From Sipunculus nudus (Eukaryota; Annelida; Sipuncula; Golfingiida; Sipunculidae): a DNA stretch of 64,000 nucleotides. Under the pieces are notes generated by a model. The model was not told where the DNA came from. It did no database searches and saw only the letters and a program-made list of their open reading frames with translations. Position numbers and translations under genes: made by a program. How positions within the stretch are numbered: position 1 is the stretch's first letter; each line of letters opens with the position of its first letter. Where the stretch lies: the NCBI GenBank assembly GCA_026874595.1, contig CM049307.1:92664330-92728329 (forward strand), given 5' to 3'. Positions 11,311 through 21,449 of this stretch are shown here, piece by piece.

Positions 11311-12820
11311 GTAAAGCCCCGTTCCCACTTTCACGAATTTTACGCCGAATCGCCACGAACTTACATCATTAAAATTCGTAGGGACGTCGTGGGAGTGTCG
11401 TAGATGATGTCTTGAACATTCGGTAATGTTCGTAGCGAGGTCTTGAGCACTCAGAATTCGTGGCACTATTTTTGAAATGTTCAAAAATTAAGCTTTGTCG
11501 TCACAAGTCCTAGCTAAGTCGTAACAGTTTCTTGGTAAGTCGTATGAGAGTCTTCATAATTCTTGTAAATTCGTGATGTAAAACGATGTCACGAATGCTC
11601 ACGAAGGACAACGACATCGACACGACTTCAACACGACTACAATACGACTACGACAAGAACCTCTCAAGAGAGAGTCACGTTCATAAAGCCCCTTCCTACT
11701 TCCACGAATTAGGTGACGAATCATCAAGAACTGACATCATAATGTAACGGAAAATTTTATTTTCTTAGTGATTTTTAACTTCTTACAAACCAATGAGGAA
11801 TAAGGTTTAGATGTAAGAACACTGTGTAGATTTGTAAATTTGTTTTAAAGAAGATTTGTATTGTGGTTATTGGTTCCAACTAAATTTGAACTAAAATAAT
11901 TTGAAGAAGCTGAATCAAATTACGTTTCCTTTGTAATTTGTATCTTCTTTGTAAACAAACAAGGAAGTTTTTTCAGTGAGTAAACCATGTAGATTCGTAA
12001 ATTTGTTTTAAAGAATTTTTGTATCGTTAATATTGGTTGACAAAATAAATTTGAACCAAAACAGTTTAAAGAAGCTGAATATATTATACAGTTTCGTCAT
12101 ACTTAAACATATGGTCAATATAATAAATTACGAATTTCCTATTTTACTATTGGAGAATAAACTGAGCCTAACACAAATGATTTTAACAGAATCTTATATC
12201 ATATTGAGAGCTGAATCAATAAGATATTTTAACCAATATTTTGAGAATACAGATATTTTACATCCGCTTAAGACGGTCGTCTACTTGGAATTAAAGAAGT
12301 TAACATCGTATTTGCCACCACATAAATAAGTCGTAATTGTCTAATTACTCAAATCAAATGAGACATATATTATCAGTGTTTTAAACTGGATAACTTTTGT
12401 CAAATTAAAATATCTGGAGAAGTTGAGTAAAGTGTTGTTATGGTGTCCTTTTACTAATATCGTCTTCTTTGTGACATTACAATATCTCATATATCTCATA
12501 TATAGCTATCTAACAATCCGTAGCAAAATTGAATGATCGTAGGAGTATCGTCCACAAGTCACAGATCAATCGTGGAAATATCGTACGAGTATCTTAGACG
12601 TCGTCACTGAGCCGTGAACATTCTTAAAAGTGTCGTGTCATATCGTGCTGGCTTCGGATCACTGTCGTAGCCAATCGTACTGGCATCGTACTCCTTTCGT
12701 ACAATATCGTGGTCGTGATGGAATTTTTATCACTCGACAGGCCGATTGGCCACGAATCGCCACGAATTCAACATCGTGGCGATTCGGCGTCAAATTCGTG
12801 AAAGTGGGAACGGGGCTTAC
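11311..12820. mobile_element. 1.5 kb inverted-repeat (foldback/MITE-like) element rich in TCGTG motifs
   Basis: The left end GTAAAGCCCCGTTCCCACTT and the right end, read in reverse complement as GTAAGCCCCGTTCCCACTTT, match for about 50 bases, including CACGAATTT-ACGCCGAATCGCCACGA. Both arms are dense in TCGTG/TCGTA/ACGAC motifs, while the middle (about 11740-12520) is AT-rich and contains no transposase-like ORF. A second copy of the terminal motif at about 11695-11720 suggests nesting or internal duplication. It is probably a non-autonomous DNA element; the superfamily is not identifiable. Confidence 0.75.
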
Positions 12821-14577
12821 ATTTACAAAGATTGTGATGATAAATAATTAAGTATTTCGATAATAGTCTATTTAATGGTTTCAACATACCATAAAGCCAG
12901 CTATACACTTACCCTTTCTATGGAATTTTGGTGATTCCTTAGAAAATTCTGTTGTGTCCGATCTCCCACCAGATGACCTTGTAAAATTTATTAATTTAAC
13001 GGGCCCCACACATTATATTAGCGTGGATATAAACAAAACGAACAGCCTATGACCGGTAAGATCATTTTTTACCTATCTTTAAAAGGGATTTTTTTAGTAA
13101 ATAAACGTTGTATATGAGAGGGGCCCCTTTAGAAATTCCTTTTCTACTACTGTCTGGTCCTGGTTACGTATTTACAAGACGCGGTTATCTAAATGAATTA
13201 CATGGTTGGTAAGGCGTTGAGTAAATATCAAAGCCACTTATCTGAACAAGCGAATAAAGAGTCTATCATATGACCGAATAGATTTCGGTTGTGTGGACAG
13301 GACATTGATAGTGTATGCGAGTATCATCGACTTTGGGCAATAATATGCATATAACGAAAATGGGATCTTGCCATTGTTTCGAGTTGTTTTTCTCAGCTTT
13401 GAGCTTTTATATTCTGAACATGTGCTCTTGTTGCAACCAAACAAAGCATTTTAGAAAATCGGCGCCACAACTCTACTGAACAGCCATGGAGTCACGCAAG
13501 GTAGAAAGAATCGACAGATTTTTTTCTTAACGCCAGCTATTGTATATATATTTTGATGTATATATGTATATATACAGTATATAGTTGAAGCCGTACATAT
13601 ATTTATATCTATACATATTTTAAAACGGGTTAGCCCATTTACGGATACCTGATATCTGGGAATGAGGTTTTCAACTGCAAAAGATCAGTCTGTCATTGTT
13701 CATATAATGATATTGATAAAAGCTGTCCATTGAAGATTACTGTATGATATACATATAAATTACATAATTTTATCAAATCAACAGTAAAAAAGAGGCAAAA
13801 AATTAAATGTATTTATCTGATTTAAAAAAAGGATAAAATCGATGTACCGGTTTAAACCATTCAAGGTTTTAAACAGTAATCGAATCAACTACTTCCTACA
13901 TATAATACAGCATTTAACCATTAACATTACCTTCAACAACGAAAGGATTAAATTAAAACGCTAGTATAGTTCATAACAGGGACAGTTAACATACAAGTCG
14001 TTTTATGAATAAATAGATATTATCATTTTTACTTTGTTATTAATTACAGCCCCTTCTGTATACTTATTCTTTGAAGTCCTTACTATAAAAACTCCCATAT
14101 TTCTGTAAATCGTCTTGAAAAATTCTGATTCAATGTATTTGAACGGACTACATTACTCTCTTCACTACATATATAACCTACACCGCTGGTGTATTTTAGA
14201 ACCTCCAGTGTATTGTATGGTTTGAATTTCAATGCCCATAAACATTAACCAGCAGAGTAGTACTCGTGTCAGTCCGAGTCTGCGCAGTGTGTCATTCCTG
14301 GTTTTCTCACTTTTGAACAGTGGTGAGGGAGATCTTTGTACAATAATGGTCCTAGGATCACGGTTGGCTGCTTTCTAGAGCGTACGAGCCTCCAGCCTAT
14401 GGTACTTCCATCTTATGGCATTTAGGGTTAATCATTTAGTTAGATCACATTTAGCTCAAGGGCCGGCAATATAGTATCATTCAGCTTAACAATAATTGTT
14501 TTTTCAAATCTTGACAGATCTTTCGGATATTTTGGTAATTAAAAACTGTGCCTGCTTTCTGTATTCGAGAAATTTTA
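12821..14577. other. No gene recognised
   Basis: AT-rich sequence with a TATA-rich tract around 13540-13620. No coding or RNA feature supported. Confidence 0.5.
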
Positions 14578-15112
14578 ACATTCGGAACACCTCGGTCGAA
14601 TCCGCTGGCTTCTAGCCTCGGAGGGAAAGTATTCCGGTAAGTTCAAGGCCACGGCAGGTCAACCGCACACCTGTTGTGCGCTTTGCAAGTGCAAAACAAT
14701 GTATTTTGTGTACAGATACTGCCAGTCCTCACATATTCTACCTTTAAATTTATAAGGTAACTCTGATCCAAGGAACAGAGGGGAAAATCCCTTGTATACT
14801 GATCAGGACCGCTCGAGAATACAGTTCACGCCAGGAAGTCCACCCCGAGTGGGCGATGTGTGAGGTATTCGTTATAAACTGAACTTTCTAGTTAAATTAC
14901 TGTTGGAACCTAGTAATAGTTGATGTTTAGCAACATATCAAGCCCAAATAAAACAAATTTATATTCTTTTTGGAAACTGTAATCCTCTCTTAGACGTGTC
15001 AGTAGAATGGCAAACTGATGGATTCCGAGCGAACTTTACCAAAATTGGTGCTATATCATTGGACCATAAATACATCTGAGGCTAGAAGCCAACGGATTCA
15101 GTGTTCAGAATG
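14578..15112. mobile_element. 0.53 kb inverted-repeat element (MITE-like)
   Basis: The left arm (14578-14622) and the reverse complement of the right arm (15076-15112) share CATTC-GAACAC, GAATCCG-TGGCTTCTAGCCTC. There is no ORF inside. The size and roughly 40 bp imperfect terminal inverted repeats fit a MITE. A target duplication was not resolved. Confidence 0.65.
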
Positions 15113-15184
15113 CTTATTCAGATCTGGTTTTACTTTTGATACAGCGTATAAGACTTAAAGGGGCTCAATCACATATCTGACTTT

Positions 15185-15420
15185 ATAAACTAAAGTAATC
15201 CCTTGGAGTTTTTATAAAAATAGGCCGGGAAACGTGGATATTACCGCACAGGCTGCCTGTTTTGTTTATATTAACGAGTTTATAATATGTGGGGCTCGCA
15301 AAATAATCAAAACAAGTTGAATAAGGGCATCTGGCGGCGAGTCACATAAGCTAGAGCTTTGCAAAAGGCGTTTTGTAACAAGTGAACTTTCGAACTCTGC
15401 ATATATGGATGACGCCAGAA
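15185..15420 (+). repeat. Dispersed repeat, copy 1
   Basis: About 230 bases match 43950-44155 in the same orientation. Shared stretches include CAGGCTGC-TGTTTTGTTTATAT, ACGAGTTTATAATAT and AGAGCTTTGCAAA-GGCGTTTTGTAACAAG. The class is unknown: no termini or Pol III boxes were identified. Confidence 0.6.
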
Positions 15421-15466
15421 ATCAAATCAATCAATTCTGTTAGATAGGTGAATGATTTAAAGATAA

Positions 15467-17920
15467 TCAAGTGGCCCATGGGACATGACGCTCAGCTGAA
15501 TTTAACAAGTTGTCATTTATTTTATTAATGTTATATATTGCCTGTAGGAAAAGCCTATGGCTAATGTGACTTTGTTGAAAAATGGACGGAAAATTCAAAT
15601 TGCAGGTTTCCAAGAATTGCCAAGGACCTTCCTGAATATTACGTTAGAACAGTGTAGGGCTAATAAGTGCCCTGTCTGACTGCTCAAAATTATGCTTACG
15701 ACCTAATTTCACATTTTAAAAGAGATTTGCTCAGGACCTACGCCCATTGCATACAGTTTGTACCATCTGACATTAAAGGTGCTCAAATCATGTTTTTGGC
15801 AGGTTTCAAGTTGGATTTGCCATTGTCTCCCTGGATGTTGTGATGGAAGATTTTAGGGATTAAGGATACAATTTGTGCCCCATCTGACTGTATTAGACAT
15901 GTATTATAAGGATTAATTTACCTAATTTCAGGATTCAAAGGGGACTTGCCAACGACCTCCCTAGACTTTACAACAGAAGGTTCAAGGAAAATTGTACCTT
16001 GTCTTTCAGGGTGCTCAAATTCAATTTTTTTAGCTCACAGCGCATAGAGTATGGCCTGTGCACCATGACCTTATTTCTGGTTTCCAAAGAGATTTGTCTA
16101 TAACCTTCCTATATGTTTCTTTTGAGGATTCTAGACCTATTGCATACAGTTTGTGCCAATCTGACATTCAGGGGCTCATATGACATCTTTTTCCCTGTAG
16201 GTTGCAGAATATAGGTCAAAGTACACTAGTTTCATGTATCAAAGGACATTTGCCTGGGACCTACCTCCCTGAATGTTATTTTAGAATATTCTAGGCCTAA
16301 TATATACATTTTTTGCTCATCTGTCTGGGTGCTCAAAAACATTTTTTCAGCCTAAGTTACAAAATATTGGTCACAGTGACCTAATCTCAAGTTTCCAAGG
16401 ACATCTACCTAGGACCTACCTGAATTTTATGTAAGAAGGTTCTAGACTAATGGATACAATTTAATTGTGCCACATCTGACTGTTTGAGTGCTCAAAATCA
16501 TTTTTTGGTTCAAGGGTCACGAAATATAATTCACAGTGGCGTAATTTCAGATTTCCAAGGAGATTTGTCTAGAACCTCTCTGGATAATTTGTTAGAGGAT
16601 TCTAGGCCTAATGGATACAATTTATGCCCCATCTGACTTTCTGGGTGCTCAGAATCATTTTTCAGGCCATAAATCACATAATATAGGTCACCATGACCTG
16701 ATTTCAGGTTTCCTGGGACATCTGCCCAAGAACTCACTGAATTGTATGTTTGAAGAATCTAGGCCCAATGGATACGATTAGTATCCATCTGACACAAGGT
16801 CGCAAAATATAGGTCATGGTGACCTTATTTCAGGATTCCAAGTATATTTGCCCAGGACGCCTCAAAATATTACATTAGAAGATTCTAGGCCTAATACAAT
16901 TTGTGCCCTGTCTGACTTTCTGGGTGCTCCAAATCATGTTATTTTGGCCTGAAGGTCGCAAAAAAGAGATCACAATGACCTAATGTTTCCAAGGAGATTT
17001 GCCTAGAACCTCCCAGGAATTTGCGTTGGAAGATTTTAAGCCTAATGGATACGATTTGTGTCCATCTGACATTCAGGGTGCTCATTTGACATTTTTTCCT
17101 ATAGGTTGTGAAATATAAGTCACAGTGACCTTATTTCAGGTTTCCAATGATATTTGACTGGGACCTCCCTAAATCTTAAGTAAGAGGATTATAGGCCTTA
17201 TGGATACAATTTGTGCTCTGTCTGACTGCCAAGGTGCTCATAAGCATGTGTTTTAGGCCCTAGGTCACCAAAAACAGGTCACCATGACCTAATTTCAGGT
17301 TTCCAAGGAGATTTGCCTAGGATCTCTCTGGGTGTACGGTTAGAAGTTTCTAGGTCTTTCGTTTAGGATTTGTGCCCATATGACATTCAAGGTGCTCAAA
17401 ATCATCGTCTGACTGTATGGATGCTCAAAGTCATGTTTTCGGCCTGTAGTTCACAAAATATAGGTCACCATGACCTAATTTCAGGTTTCCAACGAGATTT
17501 GCCCAGAACCTCACAGGATATTGCGTTAGAAATGTCTAAGCCTAACAGATTCGATTTGCCCCCATCTGACATTCAGGGACATTTTTTTCCATAGGCACAG
17601 GATATAGGTCATACTGACCTAATTTCAGGTTCCAAGGACATTTGCCTAGAACCCGTTTGAATGTCACGTTAGAGGATTCTGGGCCTTATGGATAGAATTA
17701 AAGTTATCGGCCCGTAGGTCACGAAATATAGGTCACCATGACCTAATTTCAGGTTTCCAAGGAGATTTGTCTAGGACCTCCCAGGATGTACAGTTAGAAG
17801 TTTCTAGGTCTAATGGTTAAGATGTATGCCCTGTTAACGGCCGGTCGGCCGGACGGCCAGACGGACGCCGGACAAAGGGTGATCGCTATAGCTCAGATGA
17901 CTTACGGTGAGCTGAGCTAA
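15467..17920 (+). repeat. Diverged tandem array element, block 1, with IR3 palindromes
   Basis: The block begins with a terminus reading CAAGTGGCCCATGGG-CATGACGCTCAGCTGA and ends with a hairpin at 17889-17919 (TAGCTCAG...CTGAGCTA). In between are about 12-14 diverged monomers of roughly 150-185 bases, each with phrases like TTTCAGGTTTCCAAGGAGATTTGCC, TTCTAGGCCTAATGGATACAA and CATCTGACT-TC-GGGTGCTCA. Most carry an AGGTCAnnnTGACCT palindrome: perfect ones at 16685-16699, 16811-16825, 17276-17290, 17462-17476, 17606-17620 and 17730-17744. The same termini in opposite orientation bound block 2, so this is a mobile or satellite-like family with defined ends. No ORF of note. Confidence 0.85.
17889..17919 (+). 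repeat. Terminal hairpin of the array element
   Basis: TAGCTCAG and CTGAGCTA form an 8 bp stem with a shorter inner stem. The better-preserved copies in block 2 pair as TAGCTCAG-x-TGACT-loop-AGTCA-x-CTGAGCTA, a 13 bp stem with one mismatch and a 3-base loop. Confidence 0.8.
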
Positions 17921-18040
17921 AAACGAGCATATGCGACACTCGGCCCCCTGAGGAGTTGCTATACAACGATCTAGTGCCACTACCGTCAATTATAATACGG
18001 AGACTTATATCACTTATTCAAAGCCGTCGTCATAAATTTA

Positions 18041-18520
18041 GAAAAGCAATTTTAATTAAGATGGAATCGCATAGGGTTGTAAATATATGTGGAGACAACT
18101 CTTGATGGTGACTTTGATCTGGATCAAATGTTGGCGTTGACGGAGACATACGCTCTGTTGTTTATTTCATATATGATGCGTAGCTAATAAGCTTCACCGC
18201 TATTAATCTACTGTCTGGAATTTCTGAATAAATTGTAAGTCTTCGCCACAGTTTACCGTTACGTTGGACGAGCCCTATTTTGTTACGAAGACAAATTGCT
18301 CAGGGGAAAATATTGGGCCGATCCGGGAAAAGCAATTTTAATTAAGATGGAATCGCATAGGGTTGTAAATATATGTGGAGACAACTCTTGATGGTGACTT
18401 TGATCTGGATCAAATGTTGGCGTTGACGGAGACATACGCTCTGTTGTTTATTTCATATATGATGCGTAGCTAATAAGCTTCACCGCTATTAATCTACTGT
18501 CTGGAATTTCTGAATAAATT
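18041..18520 (+). repeat. 194 bp direct duplication flanking a fragment of the foldback element
   Basis: 18041-18234 and 18327-18520 are identical or nearly so by eye (offset 286). The roughly 92 bases between them (18235-18326) are the central part of the foldback element found complete at 19822-20160. The second repeat unit leads directly into the HAO copy B exon. Confidence 0.85.
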
Positions 18521-18574
18521 TGTAAAAATTCAAAATAAAAAAAGTCATCTTTATTTACACAGAAATTTAAATTG

Positions 18575-19057
18575 TCTCCCGGCAAGTATAGATATTCTGA
18601 ACGATATACTTGAGGTGATTGATGGACGGGCAGAGGTGCACATGGACGGAGGGATACGGACAGGCATGGACATCGCAAATGCCATCGCTCTGGGTACGTA
18701 TATTGAAAATAGATTATAATTACATGTCTCTTGAGAGGAGTTTATATATATTAACAAAGGTCATATATGAAATCTATAATGATATGTAAAATATAATTAC
18801 ATTAACAATAATCTACATGAAAATATAAACGACAAATAGTTTTACAGCCAGTTTGACCGAAAGAGCTTTTGTTGTTTCTATAGTATCTCGCGCACAGTTT
18901 ATAAGACGCCCCATGTGGTACGGACTCGCCTAAAACGGCCAGGAGGGGGTGGATAAAGTATATGAGATATTAAAGAAGGAGTTTTACAGCACCATGGTAC
19001 TACTTGGAGCTTACACCCAGGACAAATTGGATTCGTTCTTTATCAGTCAATCATGAA
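18575..19057 (+). pseudogene. (S)-2-hydroxy-acid oxidase-like, broken copy B (3' exons only)
   Basis: The first block (about 18575-18692) reads LPASIDILNDILEVIDGRAEVHMDGGIRTGMDIANAIALG in pieces and ends at a GT donor. The second block (about 18887-19057) reads IRRPMWYGLA, a TAA stop at 18931-18933, then NGQEGVDKVYEILKKEF and YSTMVLLGAYTQDKLDSF, ending at TGA. The FMN-phosphate-binding DGGIR segment is retained. The Gly of the usual GRP motif reads Arg. No 5' exons were found between the preceding repeat array and this block. The C-terminal half matches copy A's last exon closely. Confidence 0.88.
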
Positions 19058-19304
19058 ACGTGTAGGAGACCCGATACGTAGAGACAAGTTAAAGTGCCAT
19101 AACGTGCCATAACATTAAAGCCAGCTATTTACCTACAACATCTGTAGAATTTATGTGATTTCTGGCTAACTCTGCGTACATATCAATGAACTGCAGGTAA
19201 TTTATTTTTTTTAAATTCTTAAAACGTCTCTGTGACGTTTGTATGAGCTTGTCTATCTACAAAATGTTTGTAAATACAGTACATATGCCAAAGTTATTGT
19301 GATT

Positions 19305-19345
19305 ATTATTATTATTATTTTTATTATTTTATTATTATTATTATA

Positions 19346-19394
<49 letters not shown>
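19305..19394. repeat. (ATT)n microsatellite
   Basis: A near-perfect ATT triplet run of about 90 bases, between HAO copies B and C. It explains the poly-Ile minus-strand ORF. Confidence 0.95.
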
Positions 19395-19425
19395 GATGTA
19401 ATAGGATAAACCCCTCTCTAACCAG

Positions 19426-20941
19426 GTTGGCCACGTCAGATGGAGAGAACGCCACAGCCAGGGCGGCAAGGGCAAGGAACATCATCTCGACATTTAGTAA
19501 GGATTCTAAAATAAAAATGGAGGAAATCGCAGCAGCGTTAACTGGTGGGATAAAGTGGCAACAAATCACCCAAATTTCGAGATAGAGACATGACGTTCAA
19601 TTTTGTGAGGCGAGCAGAGCAGTCCGGAGTTTCCGGTTTGGTAGTCTCAATTGATCGTTCAGTTCTTGGTATCTCGTAAAATTTCAAAACGAAATTAATA
19701 AAGGTCACTTGGGCGGACAGTCTGTTGCCTAATTATCCGGACCCTCTCTACCCAAGCTTCACCAATCCAGGACAAGACTGAAACGAGTTTAAGTGGTTAC
19801 GGAACCAGACTAGATTACCAAAAATACGGGTTGATTAAAGCGGACCGAACCGTCTCGATAGTGAAGCCTGCTTTGCCAACGAAGCGGTTGGAATGCCGGA
19901 CATGTGCGCCACCAACATGTGTTCGAATCCCGGAGCGGCCCAATATTTTCCCCTGAAAAATTTGTCTTCGCCACGGTTTACCGTTACGTTGGACGAGCCC
20001 TATTTTGTTACGAAGACAAATTGCTCAGGGGAAAATATTGGGCCGATCCGGGATTCGAACCCGTGCCGGGGGCGCACAAGTTCGGCGTACCTACCGCTTT
20101 GCTAGCAGAGCAAGCTTCACTAGCTAAACAGTTCGGTCCGCTTTTATGTCAACCCGTAACACCAATAATTGTCAAAGGAATCCTCAGAGGGGAAGACGCC
20201 AAAATAGCGATCAACGCGAGGGCTGACGCCATATGGGTGTTAAACCGCGGCGGAAGGTATAATTTTATATTTTTATATTGATAAAAAAAACAATATTATT
20301 CCCTTGCTTCACGAAATCAAAAGTATTGTTGCAAAATCAGCTGTTCATTGGTGACTGGTTATTTGATTAACTACGTGCGAGGCACAGAATTTTGTGACTC
20401 TATAGATCGTTGGGCTGGCGATCTATCTTTCAGGACACAAACATATGAGACGGTGGGTCTATGTTAAAATACCTTTAAACCAATCTGCTTTAATTTCAGT
20501 AGCTGCAACACAAAAATACACAATGTTTGACATTCAGATTATCAGTTCAGTTAAGGTGTTTGAATACAAAGCGCGATTGCTGGTCTATATTTTTAACTAA
20601 AATGTATTTTGGTTTATTCATATTTTTTGTACATAGCAATATTATTAGTACATAGCAAGTATTATTACAGGCTATACCATGTGTGCATGGATATTACTGT
20701 CCGACCACGGAACACATTTAACAGATACTTTTGGCTTTATTCAGTTGTATTTTCCATGCATGTTCTACCGCATTGTGATAATTCTGATTAACATCTAAAG
20801 GGTTCTTGATGGTGTTTCCGCGACCACCGACGTCTTGAGTGAGGTGGTGGCGGCGGTTAACGGAAGGGTGGAGCTGTACATGGACGGAGGTATACGGACA
20901 GGCACGGACGTCGCTAAAGCCTTCGCTCTCGGTACGGTTTA
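19426..20941 (+). pseudogene. (S)-2-hydroxy-acid oxidase-like, broken copy C, split by an insertion
   Basis: The exon from 19426 reads LATSDGENATARAARARN, MEEIAAALTGGIKWQQIT, shifts frame near 19570, then KFRDRDMTFNFVRRAEQSG, SGLVVSIDRSVLG, two stops, and FKWLRNQTRLP. The foldback insertion 19822-20160 follows. The exon resumes at 20161 with PIIVKGILRGEDAKIAI, DAIWVLNRGGR and a GT donor at 20257. The next exon (about 20822-20934) reads LDGVSATTDVLSEVVAAVNG, ELYMDGGIRTGTDVAKA, then a donor. Later exons were not found. The catalytic His of the family's NHGG motif reads Arg (NRGG), so even a repaired frame would be expected to lack activity. Confidence 0.9.
19822..20160. mobile_element. Foldback element with tRNA-like arms, inserted in HAO copy C
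   Basis: The 339 bp insert is flanked by ACCAA on both sides (19817-19821 and 20161-20165) and interrupts a conserved TRLP/IIVKG segment. Its ends are imperfect inverted repeats starting TACGGGTTGA, and each arm is about 148 bases. Read on the minus strand, the right arm holds a perfect Pol III A-box (TAGCAAAGCGG) and B-box (GGTTCGAATCC, about 20050-20060), so it is tRNA-derived. The left arm is a diverged copy keeping the B-box (about 19921-19930). A unique centre of about 30-45 bases separates the arms. Confidence 0.85.
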
Positions 20942-21079
20942 TTGTTTTATTGAGTAAATCTGTAAATCCTTTCGTTCGAGGTGACCGCCTCCATTTTTTA
21001 ATGCCAGCCTAACTAAGTATATATACATCCTCAGTATTCTATTAAACTTTCGGACAACTTTACTTCGCAGTATTACACG

Positions 21080-21330
21080 CTTCCTCTCATTTAATATCCA
21101 GGTGTTAACCGGGCCCGATGTTTGCTGCGCATGCGGGCCCTGGGTGTGTAATCGTCCCCATTGCTGGGTCATACCACAGAGGAACCCCAGACAGGCGCAC
21201 TCGTTGGTGAGTAAACCACGGTCGTTAGGCACGGCCTTCCTATCATGCCTGCAGAGCACTCACTCTAATTTGGGGCCGACCGAGAAAATGTCAGCGCCAC
21301 GGGTGAGATTCGAATTAACTCCTGGCTAAT
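21080..21330 (-). repeat. SINE-like repeat, copy 1
   Basis: On the minus strand a B-box-like ATTCGAATC near 21310 is followed by a body matching 55080-55235 on the plus strand: GGTTCCTCTGTGGTATGACCCAGCAATGGGG versus a near-identical stretch there, and GTTAACAC...GGAAGCGTGT in both. This fits a tRNA-related SINE family. Confidence 0.6.
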
Positions 21331-21449
21331 AATAGGTCTCTCGTATCCCTGAAACGGTTGACAGCCCTGTACAAACGTATATAAAATTTAAAAAAATGTA
21401 TAAATTAAATAAATAATTTATTGATTAATTTTTGTTTACAAATAATTAT

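Noticed and set aside
19324-19569. Minus-strand ORF ending in poly-Ile
   Set aside because: Antisense of HAO copy C extended through the (ATT)n repeat.
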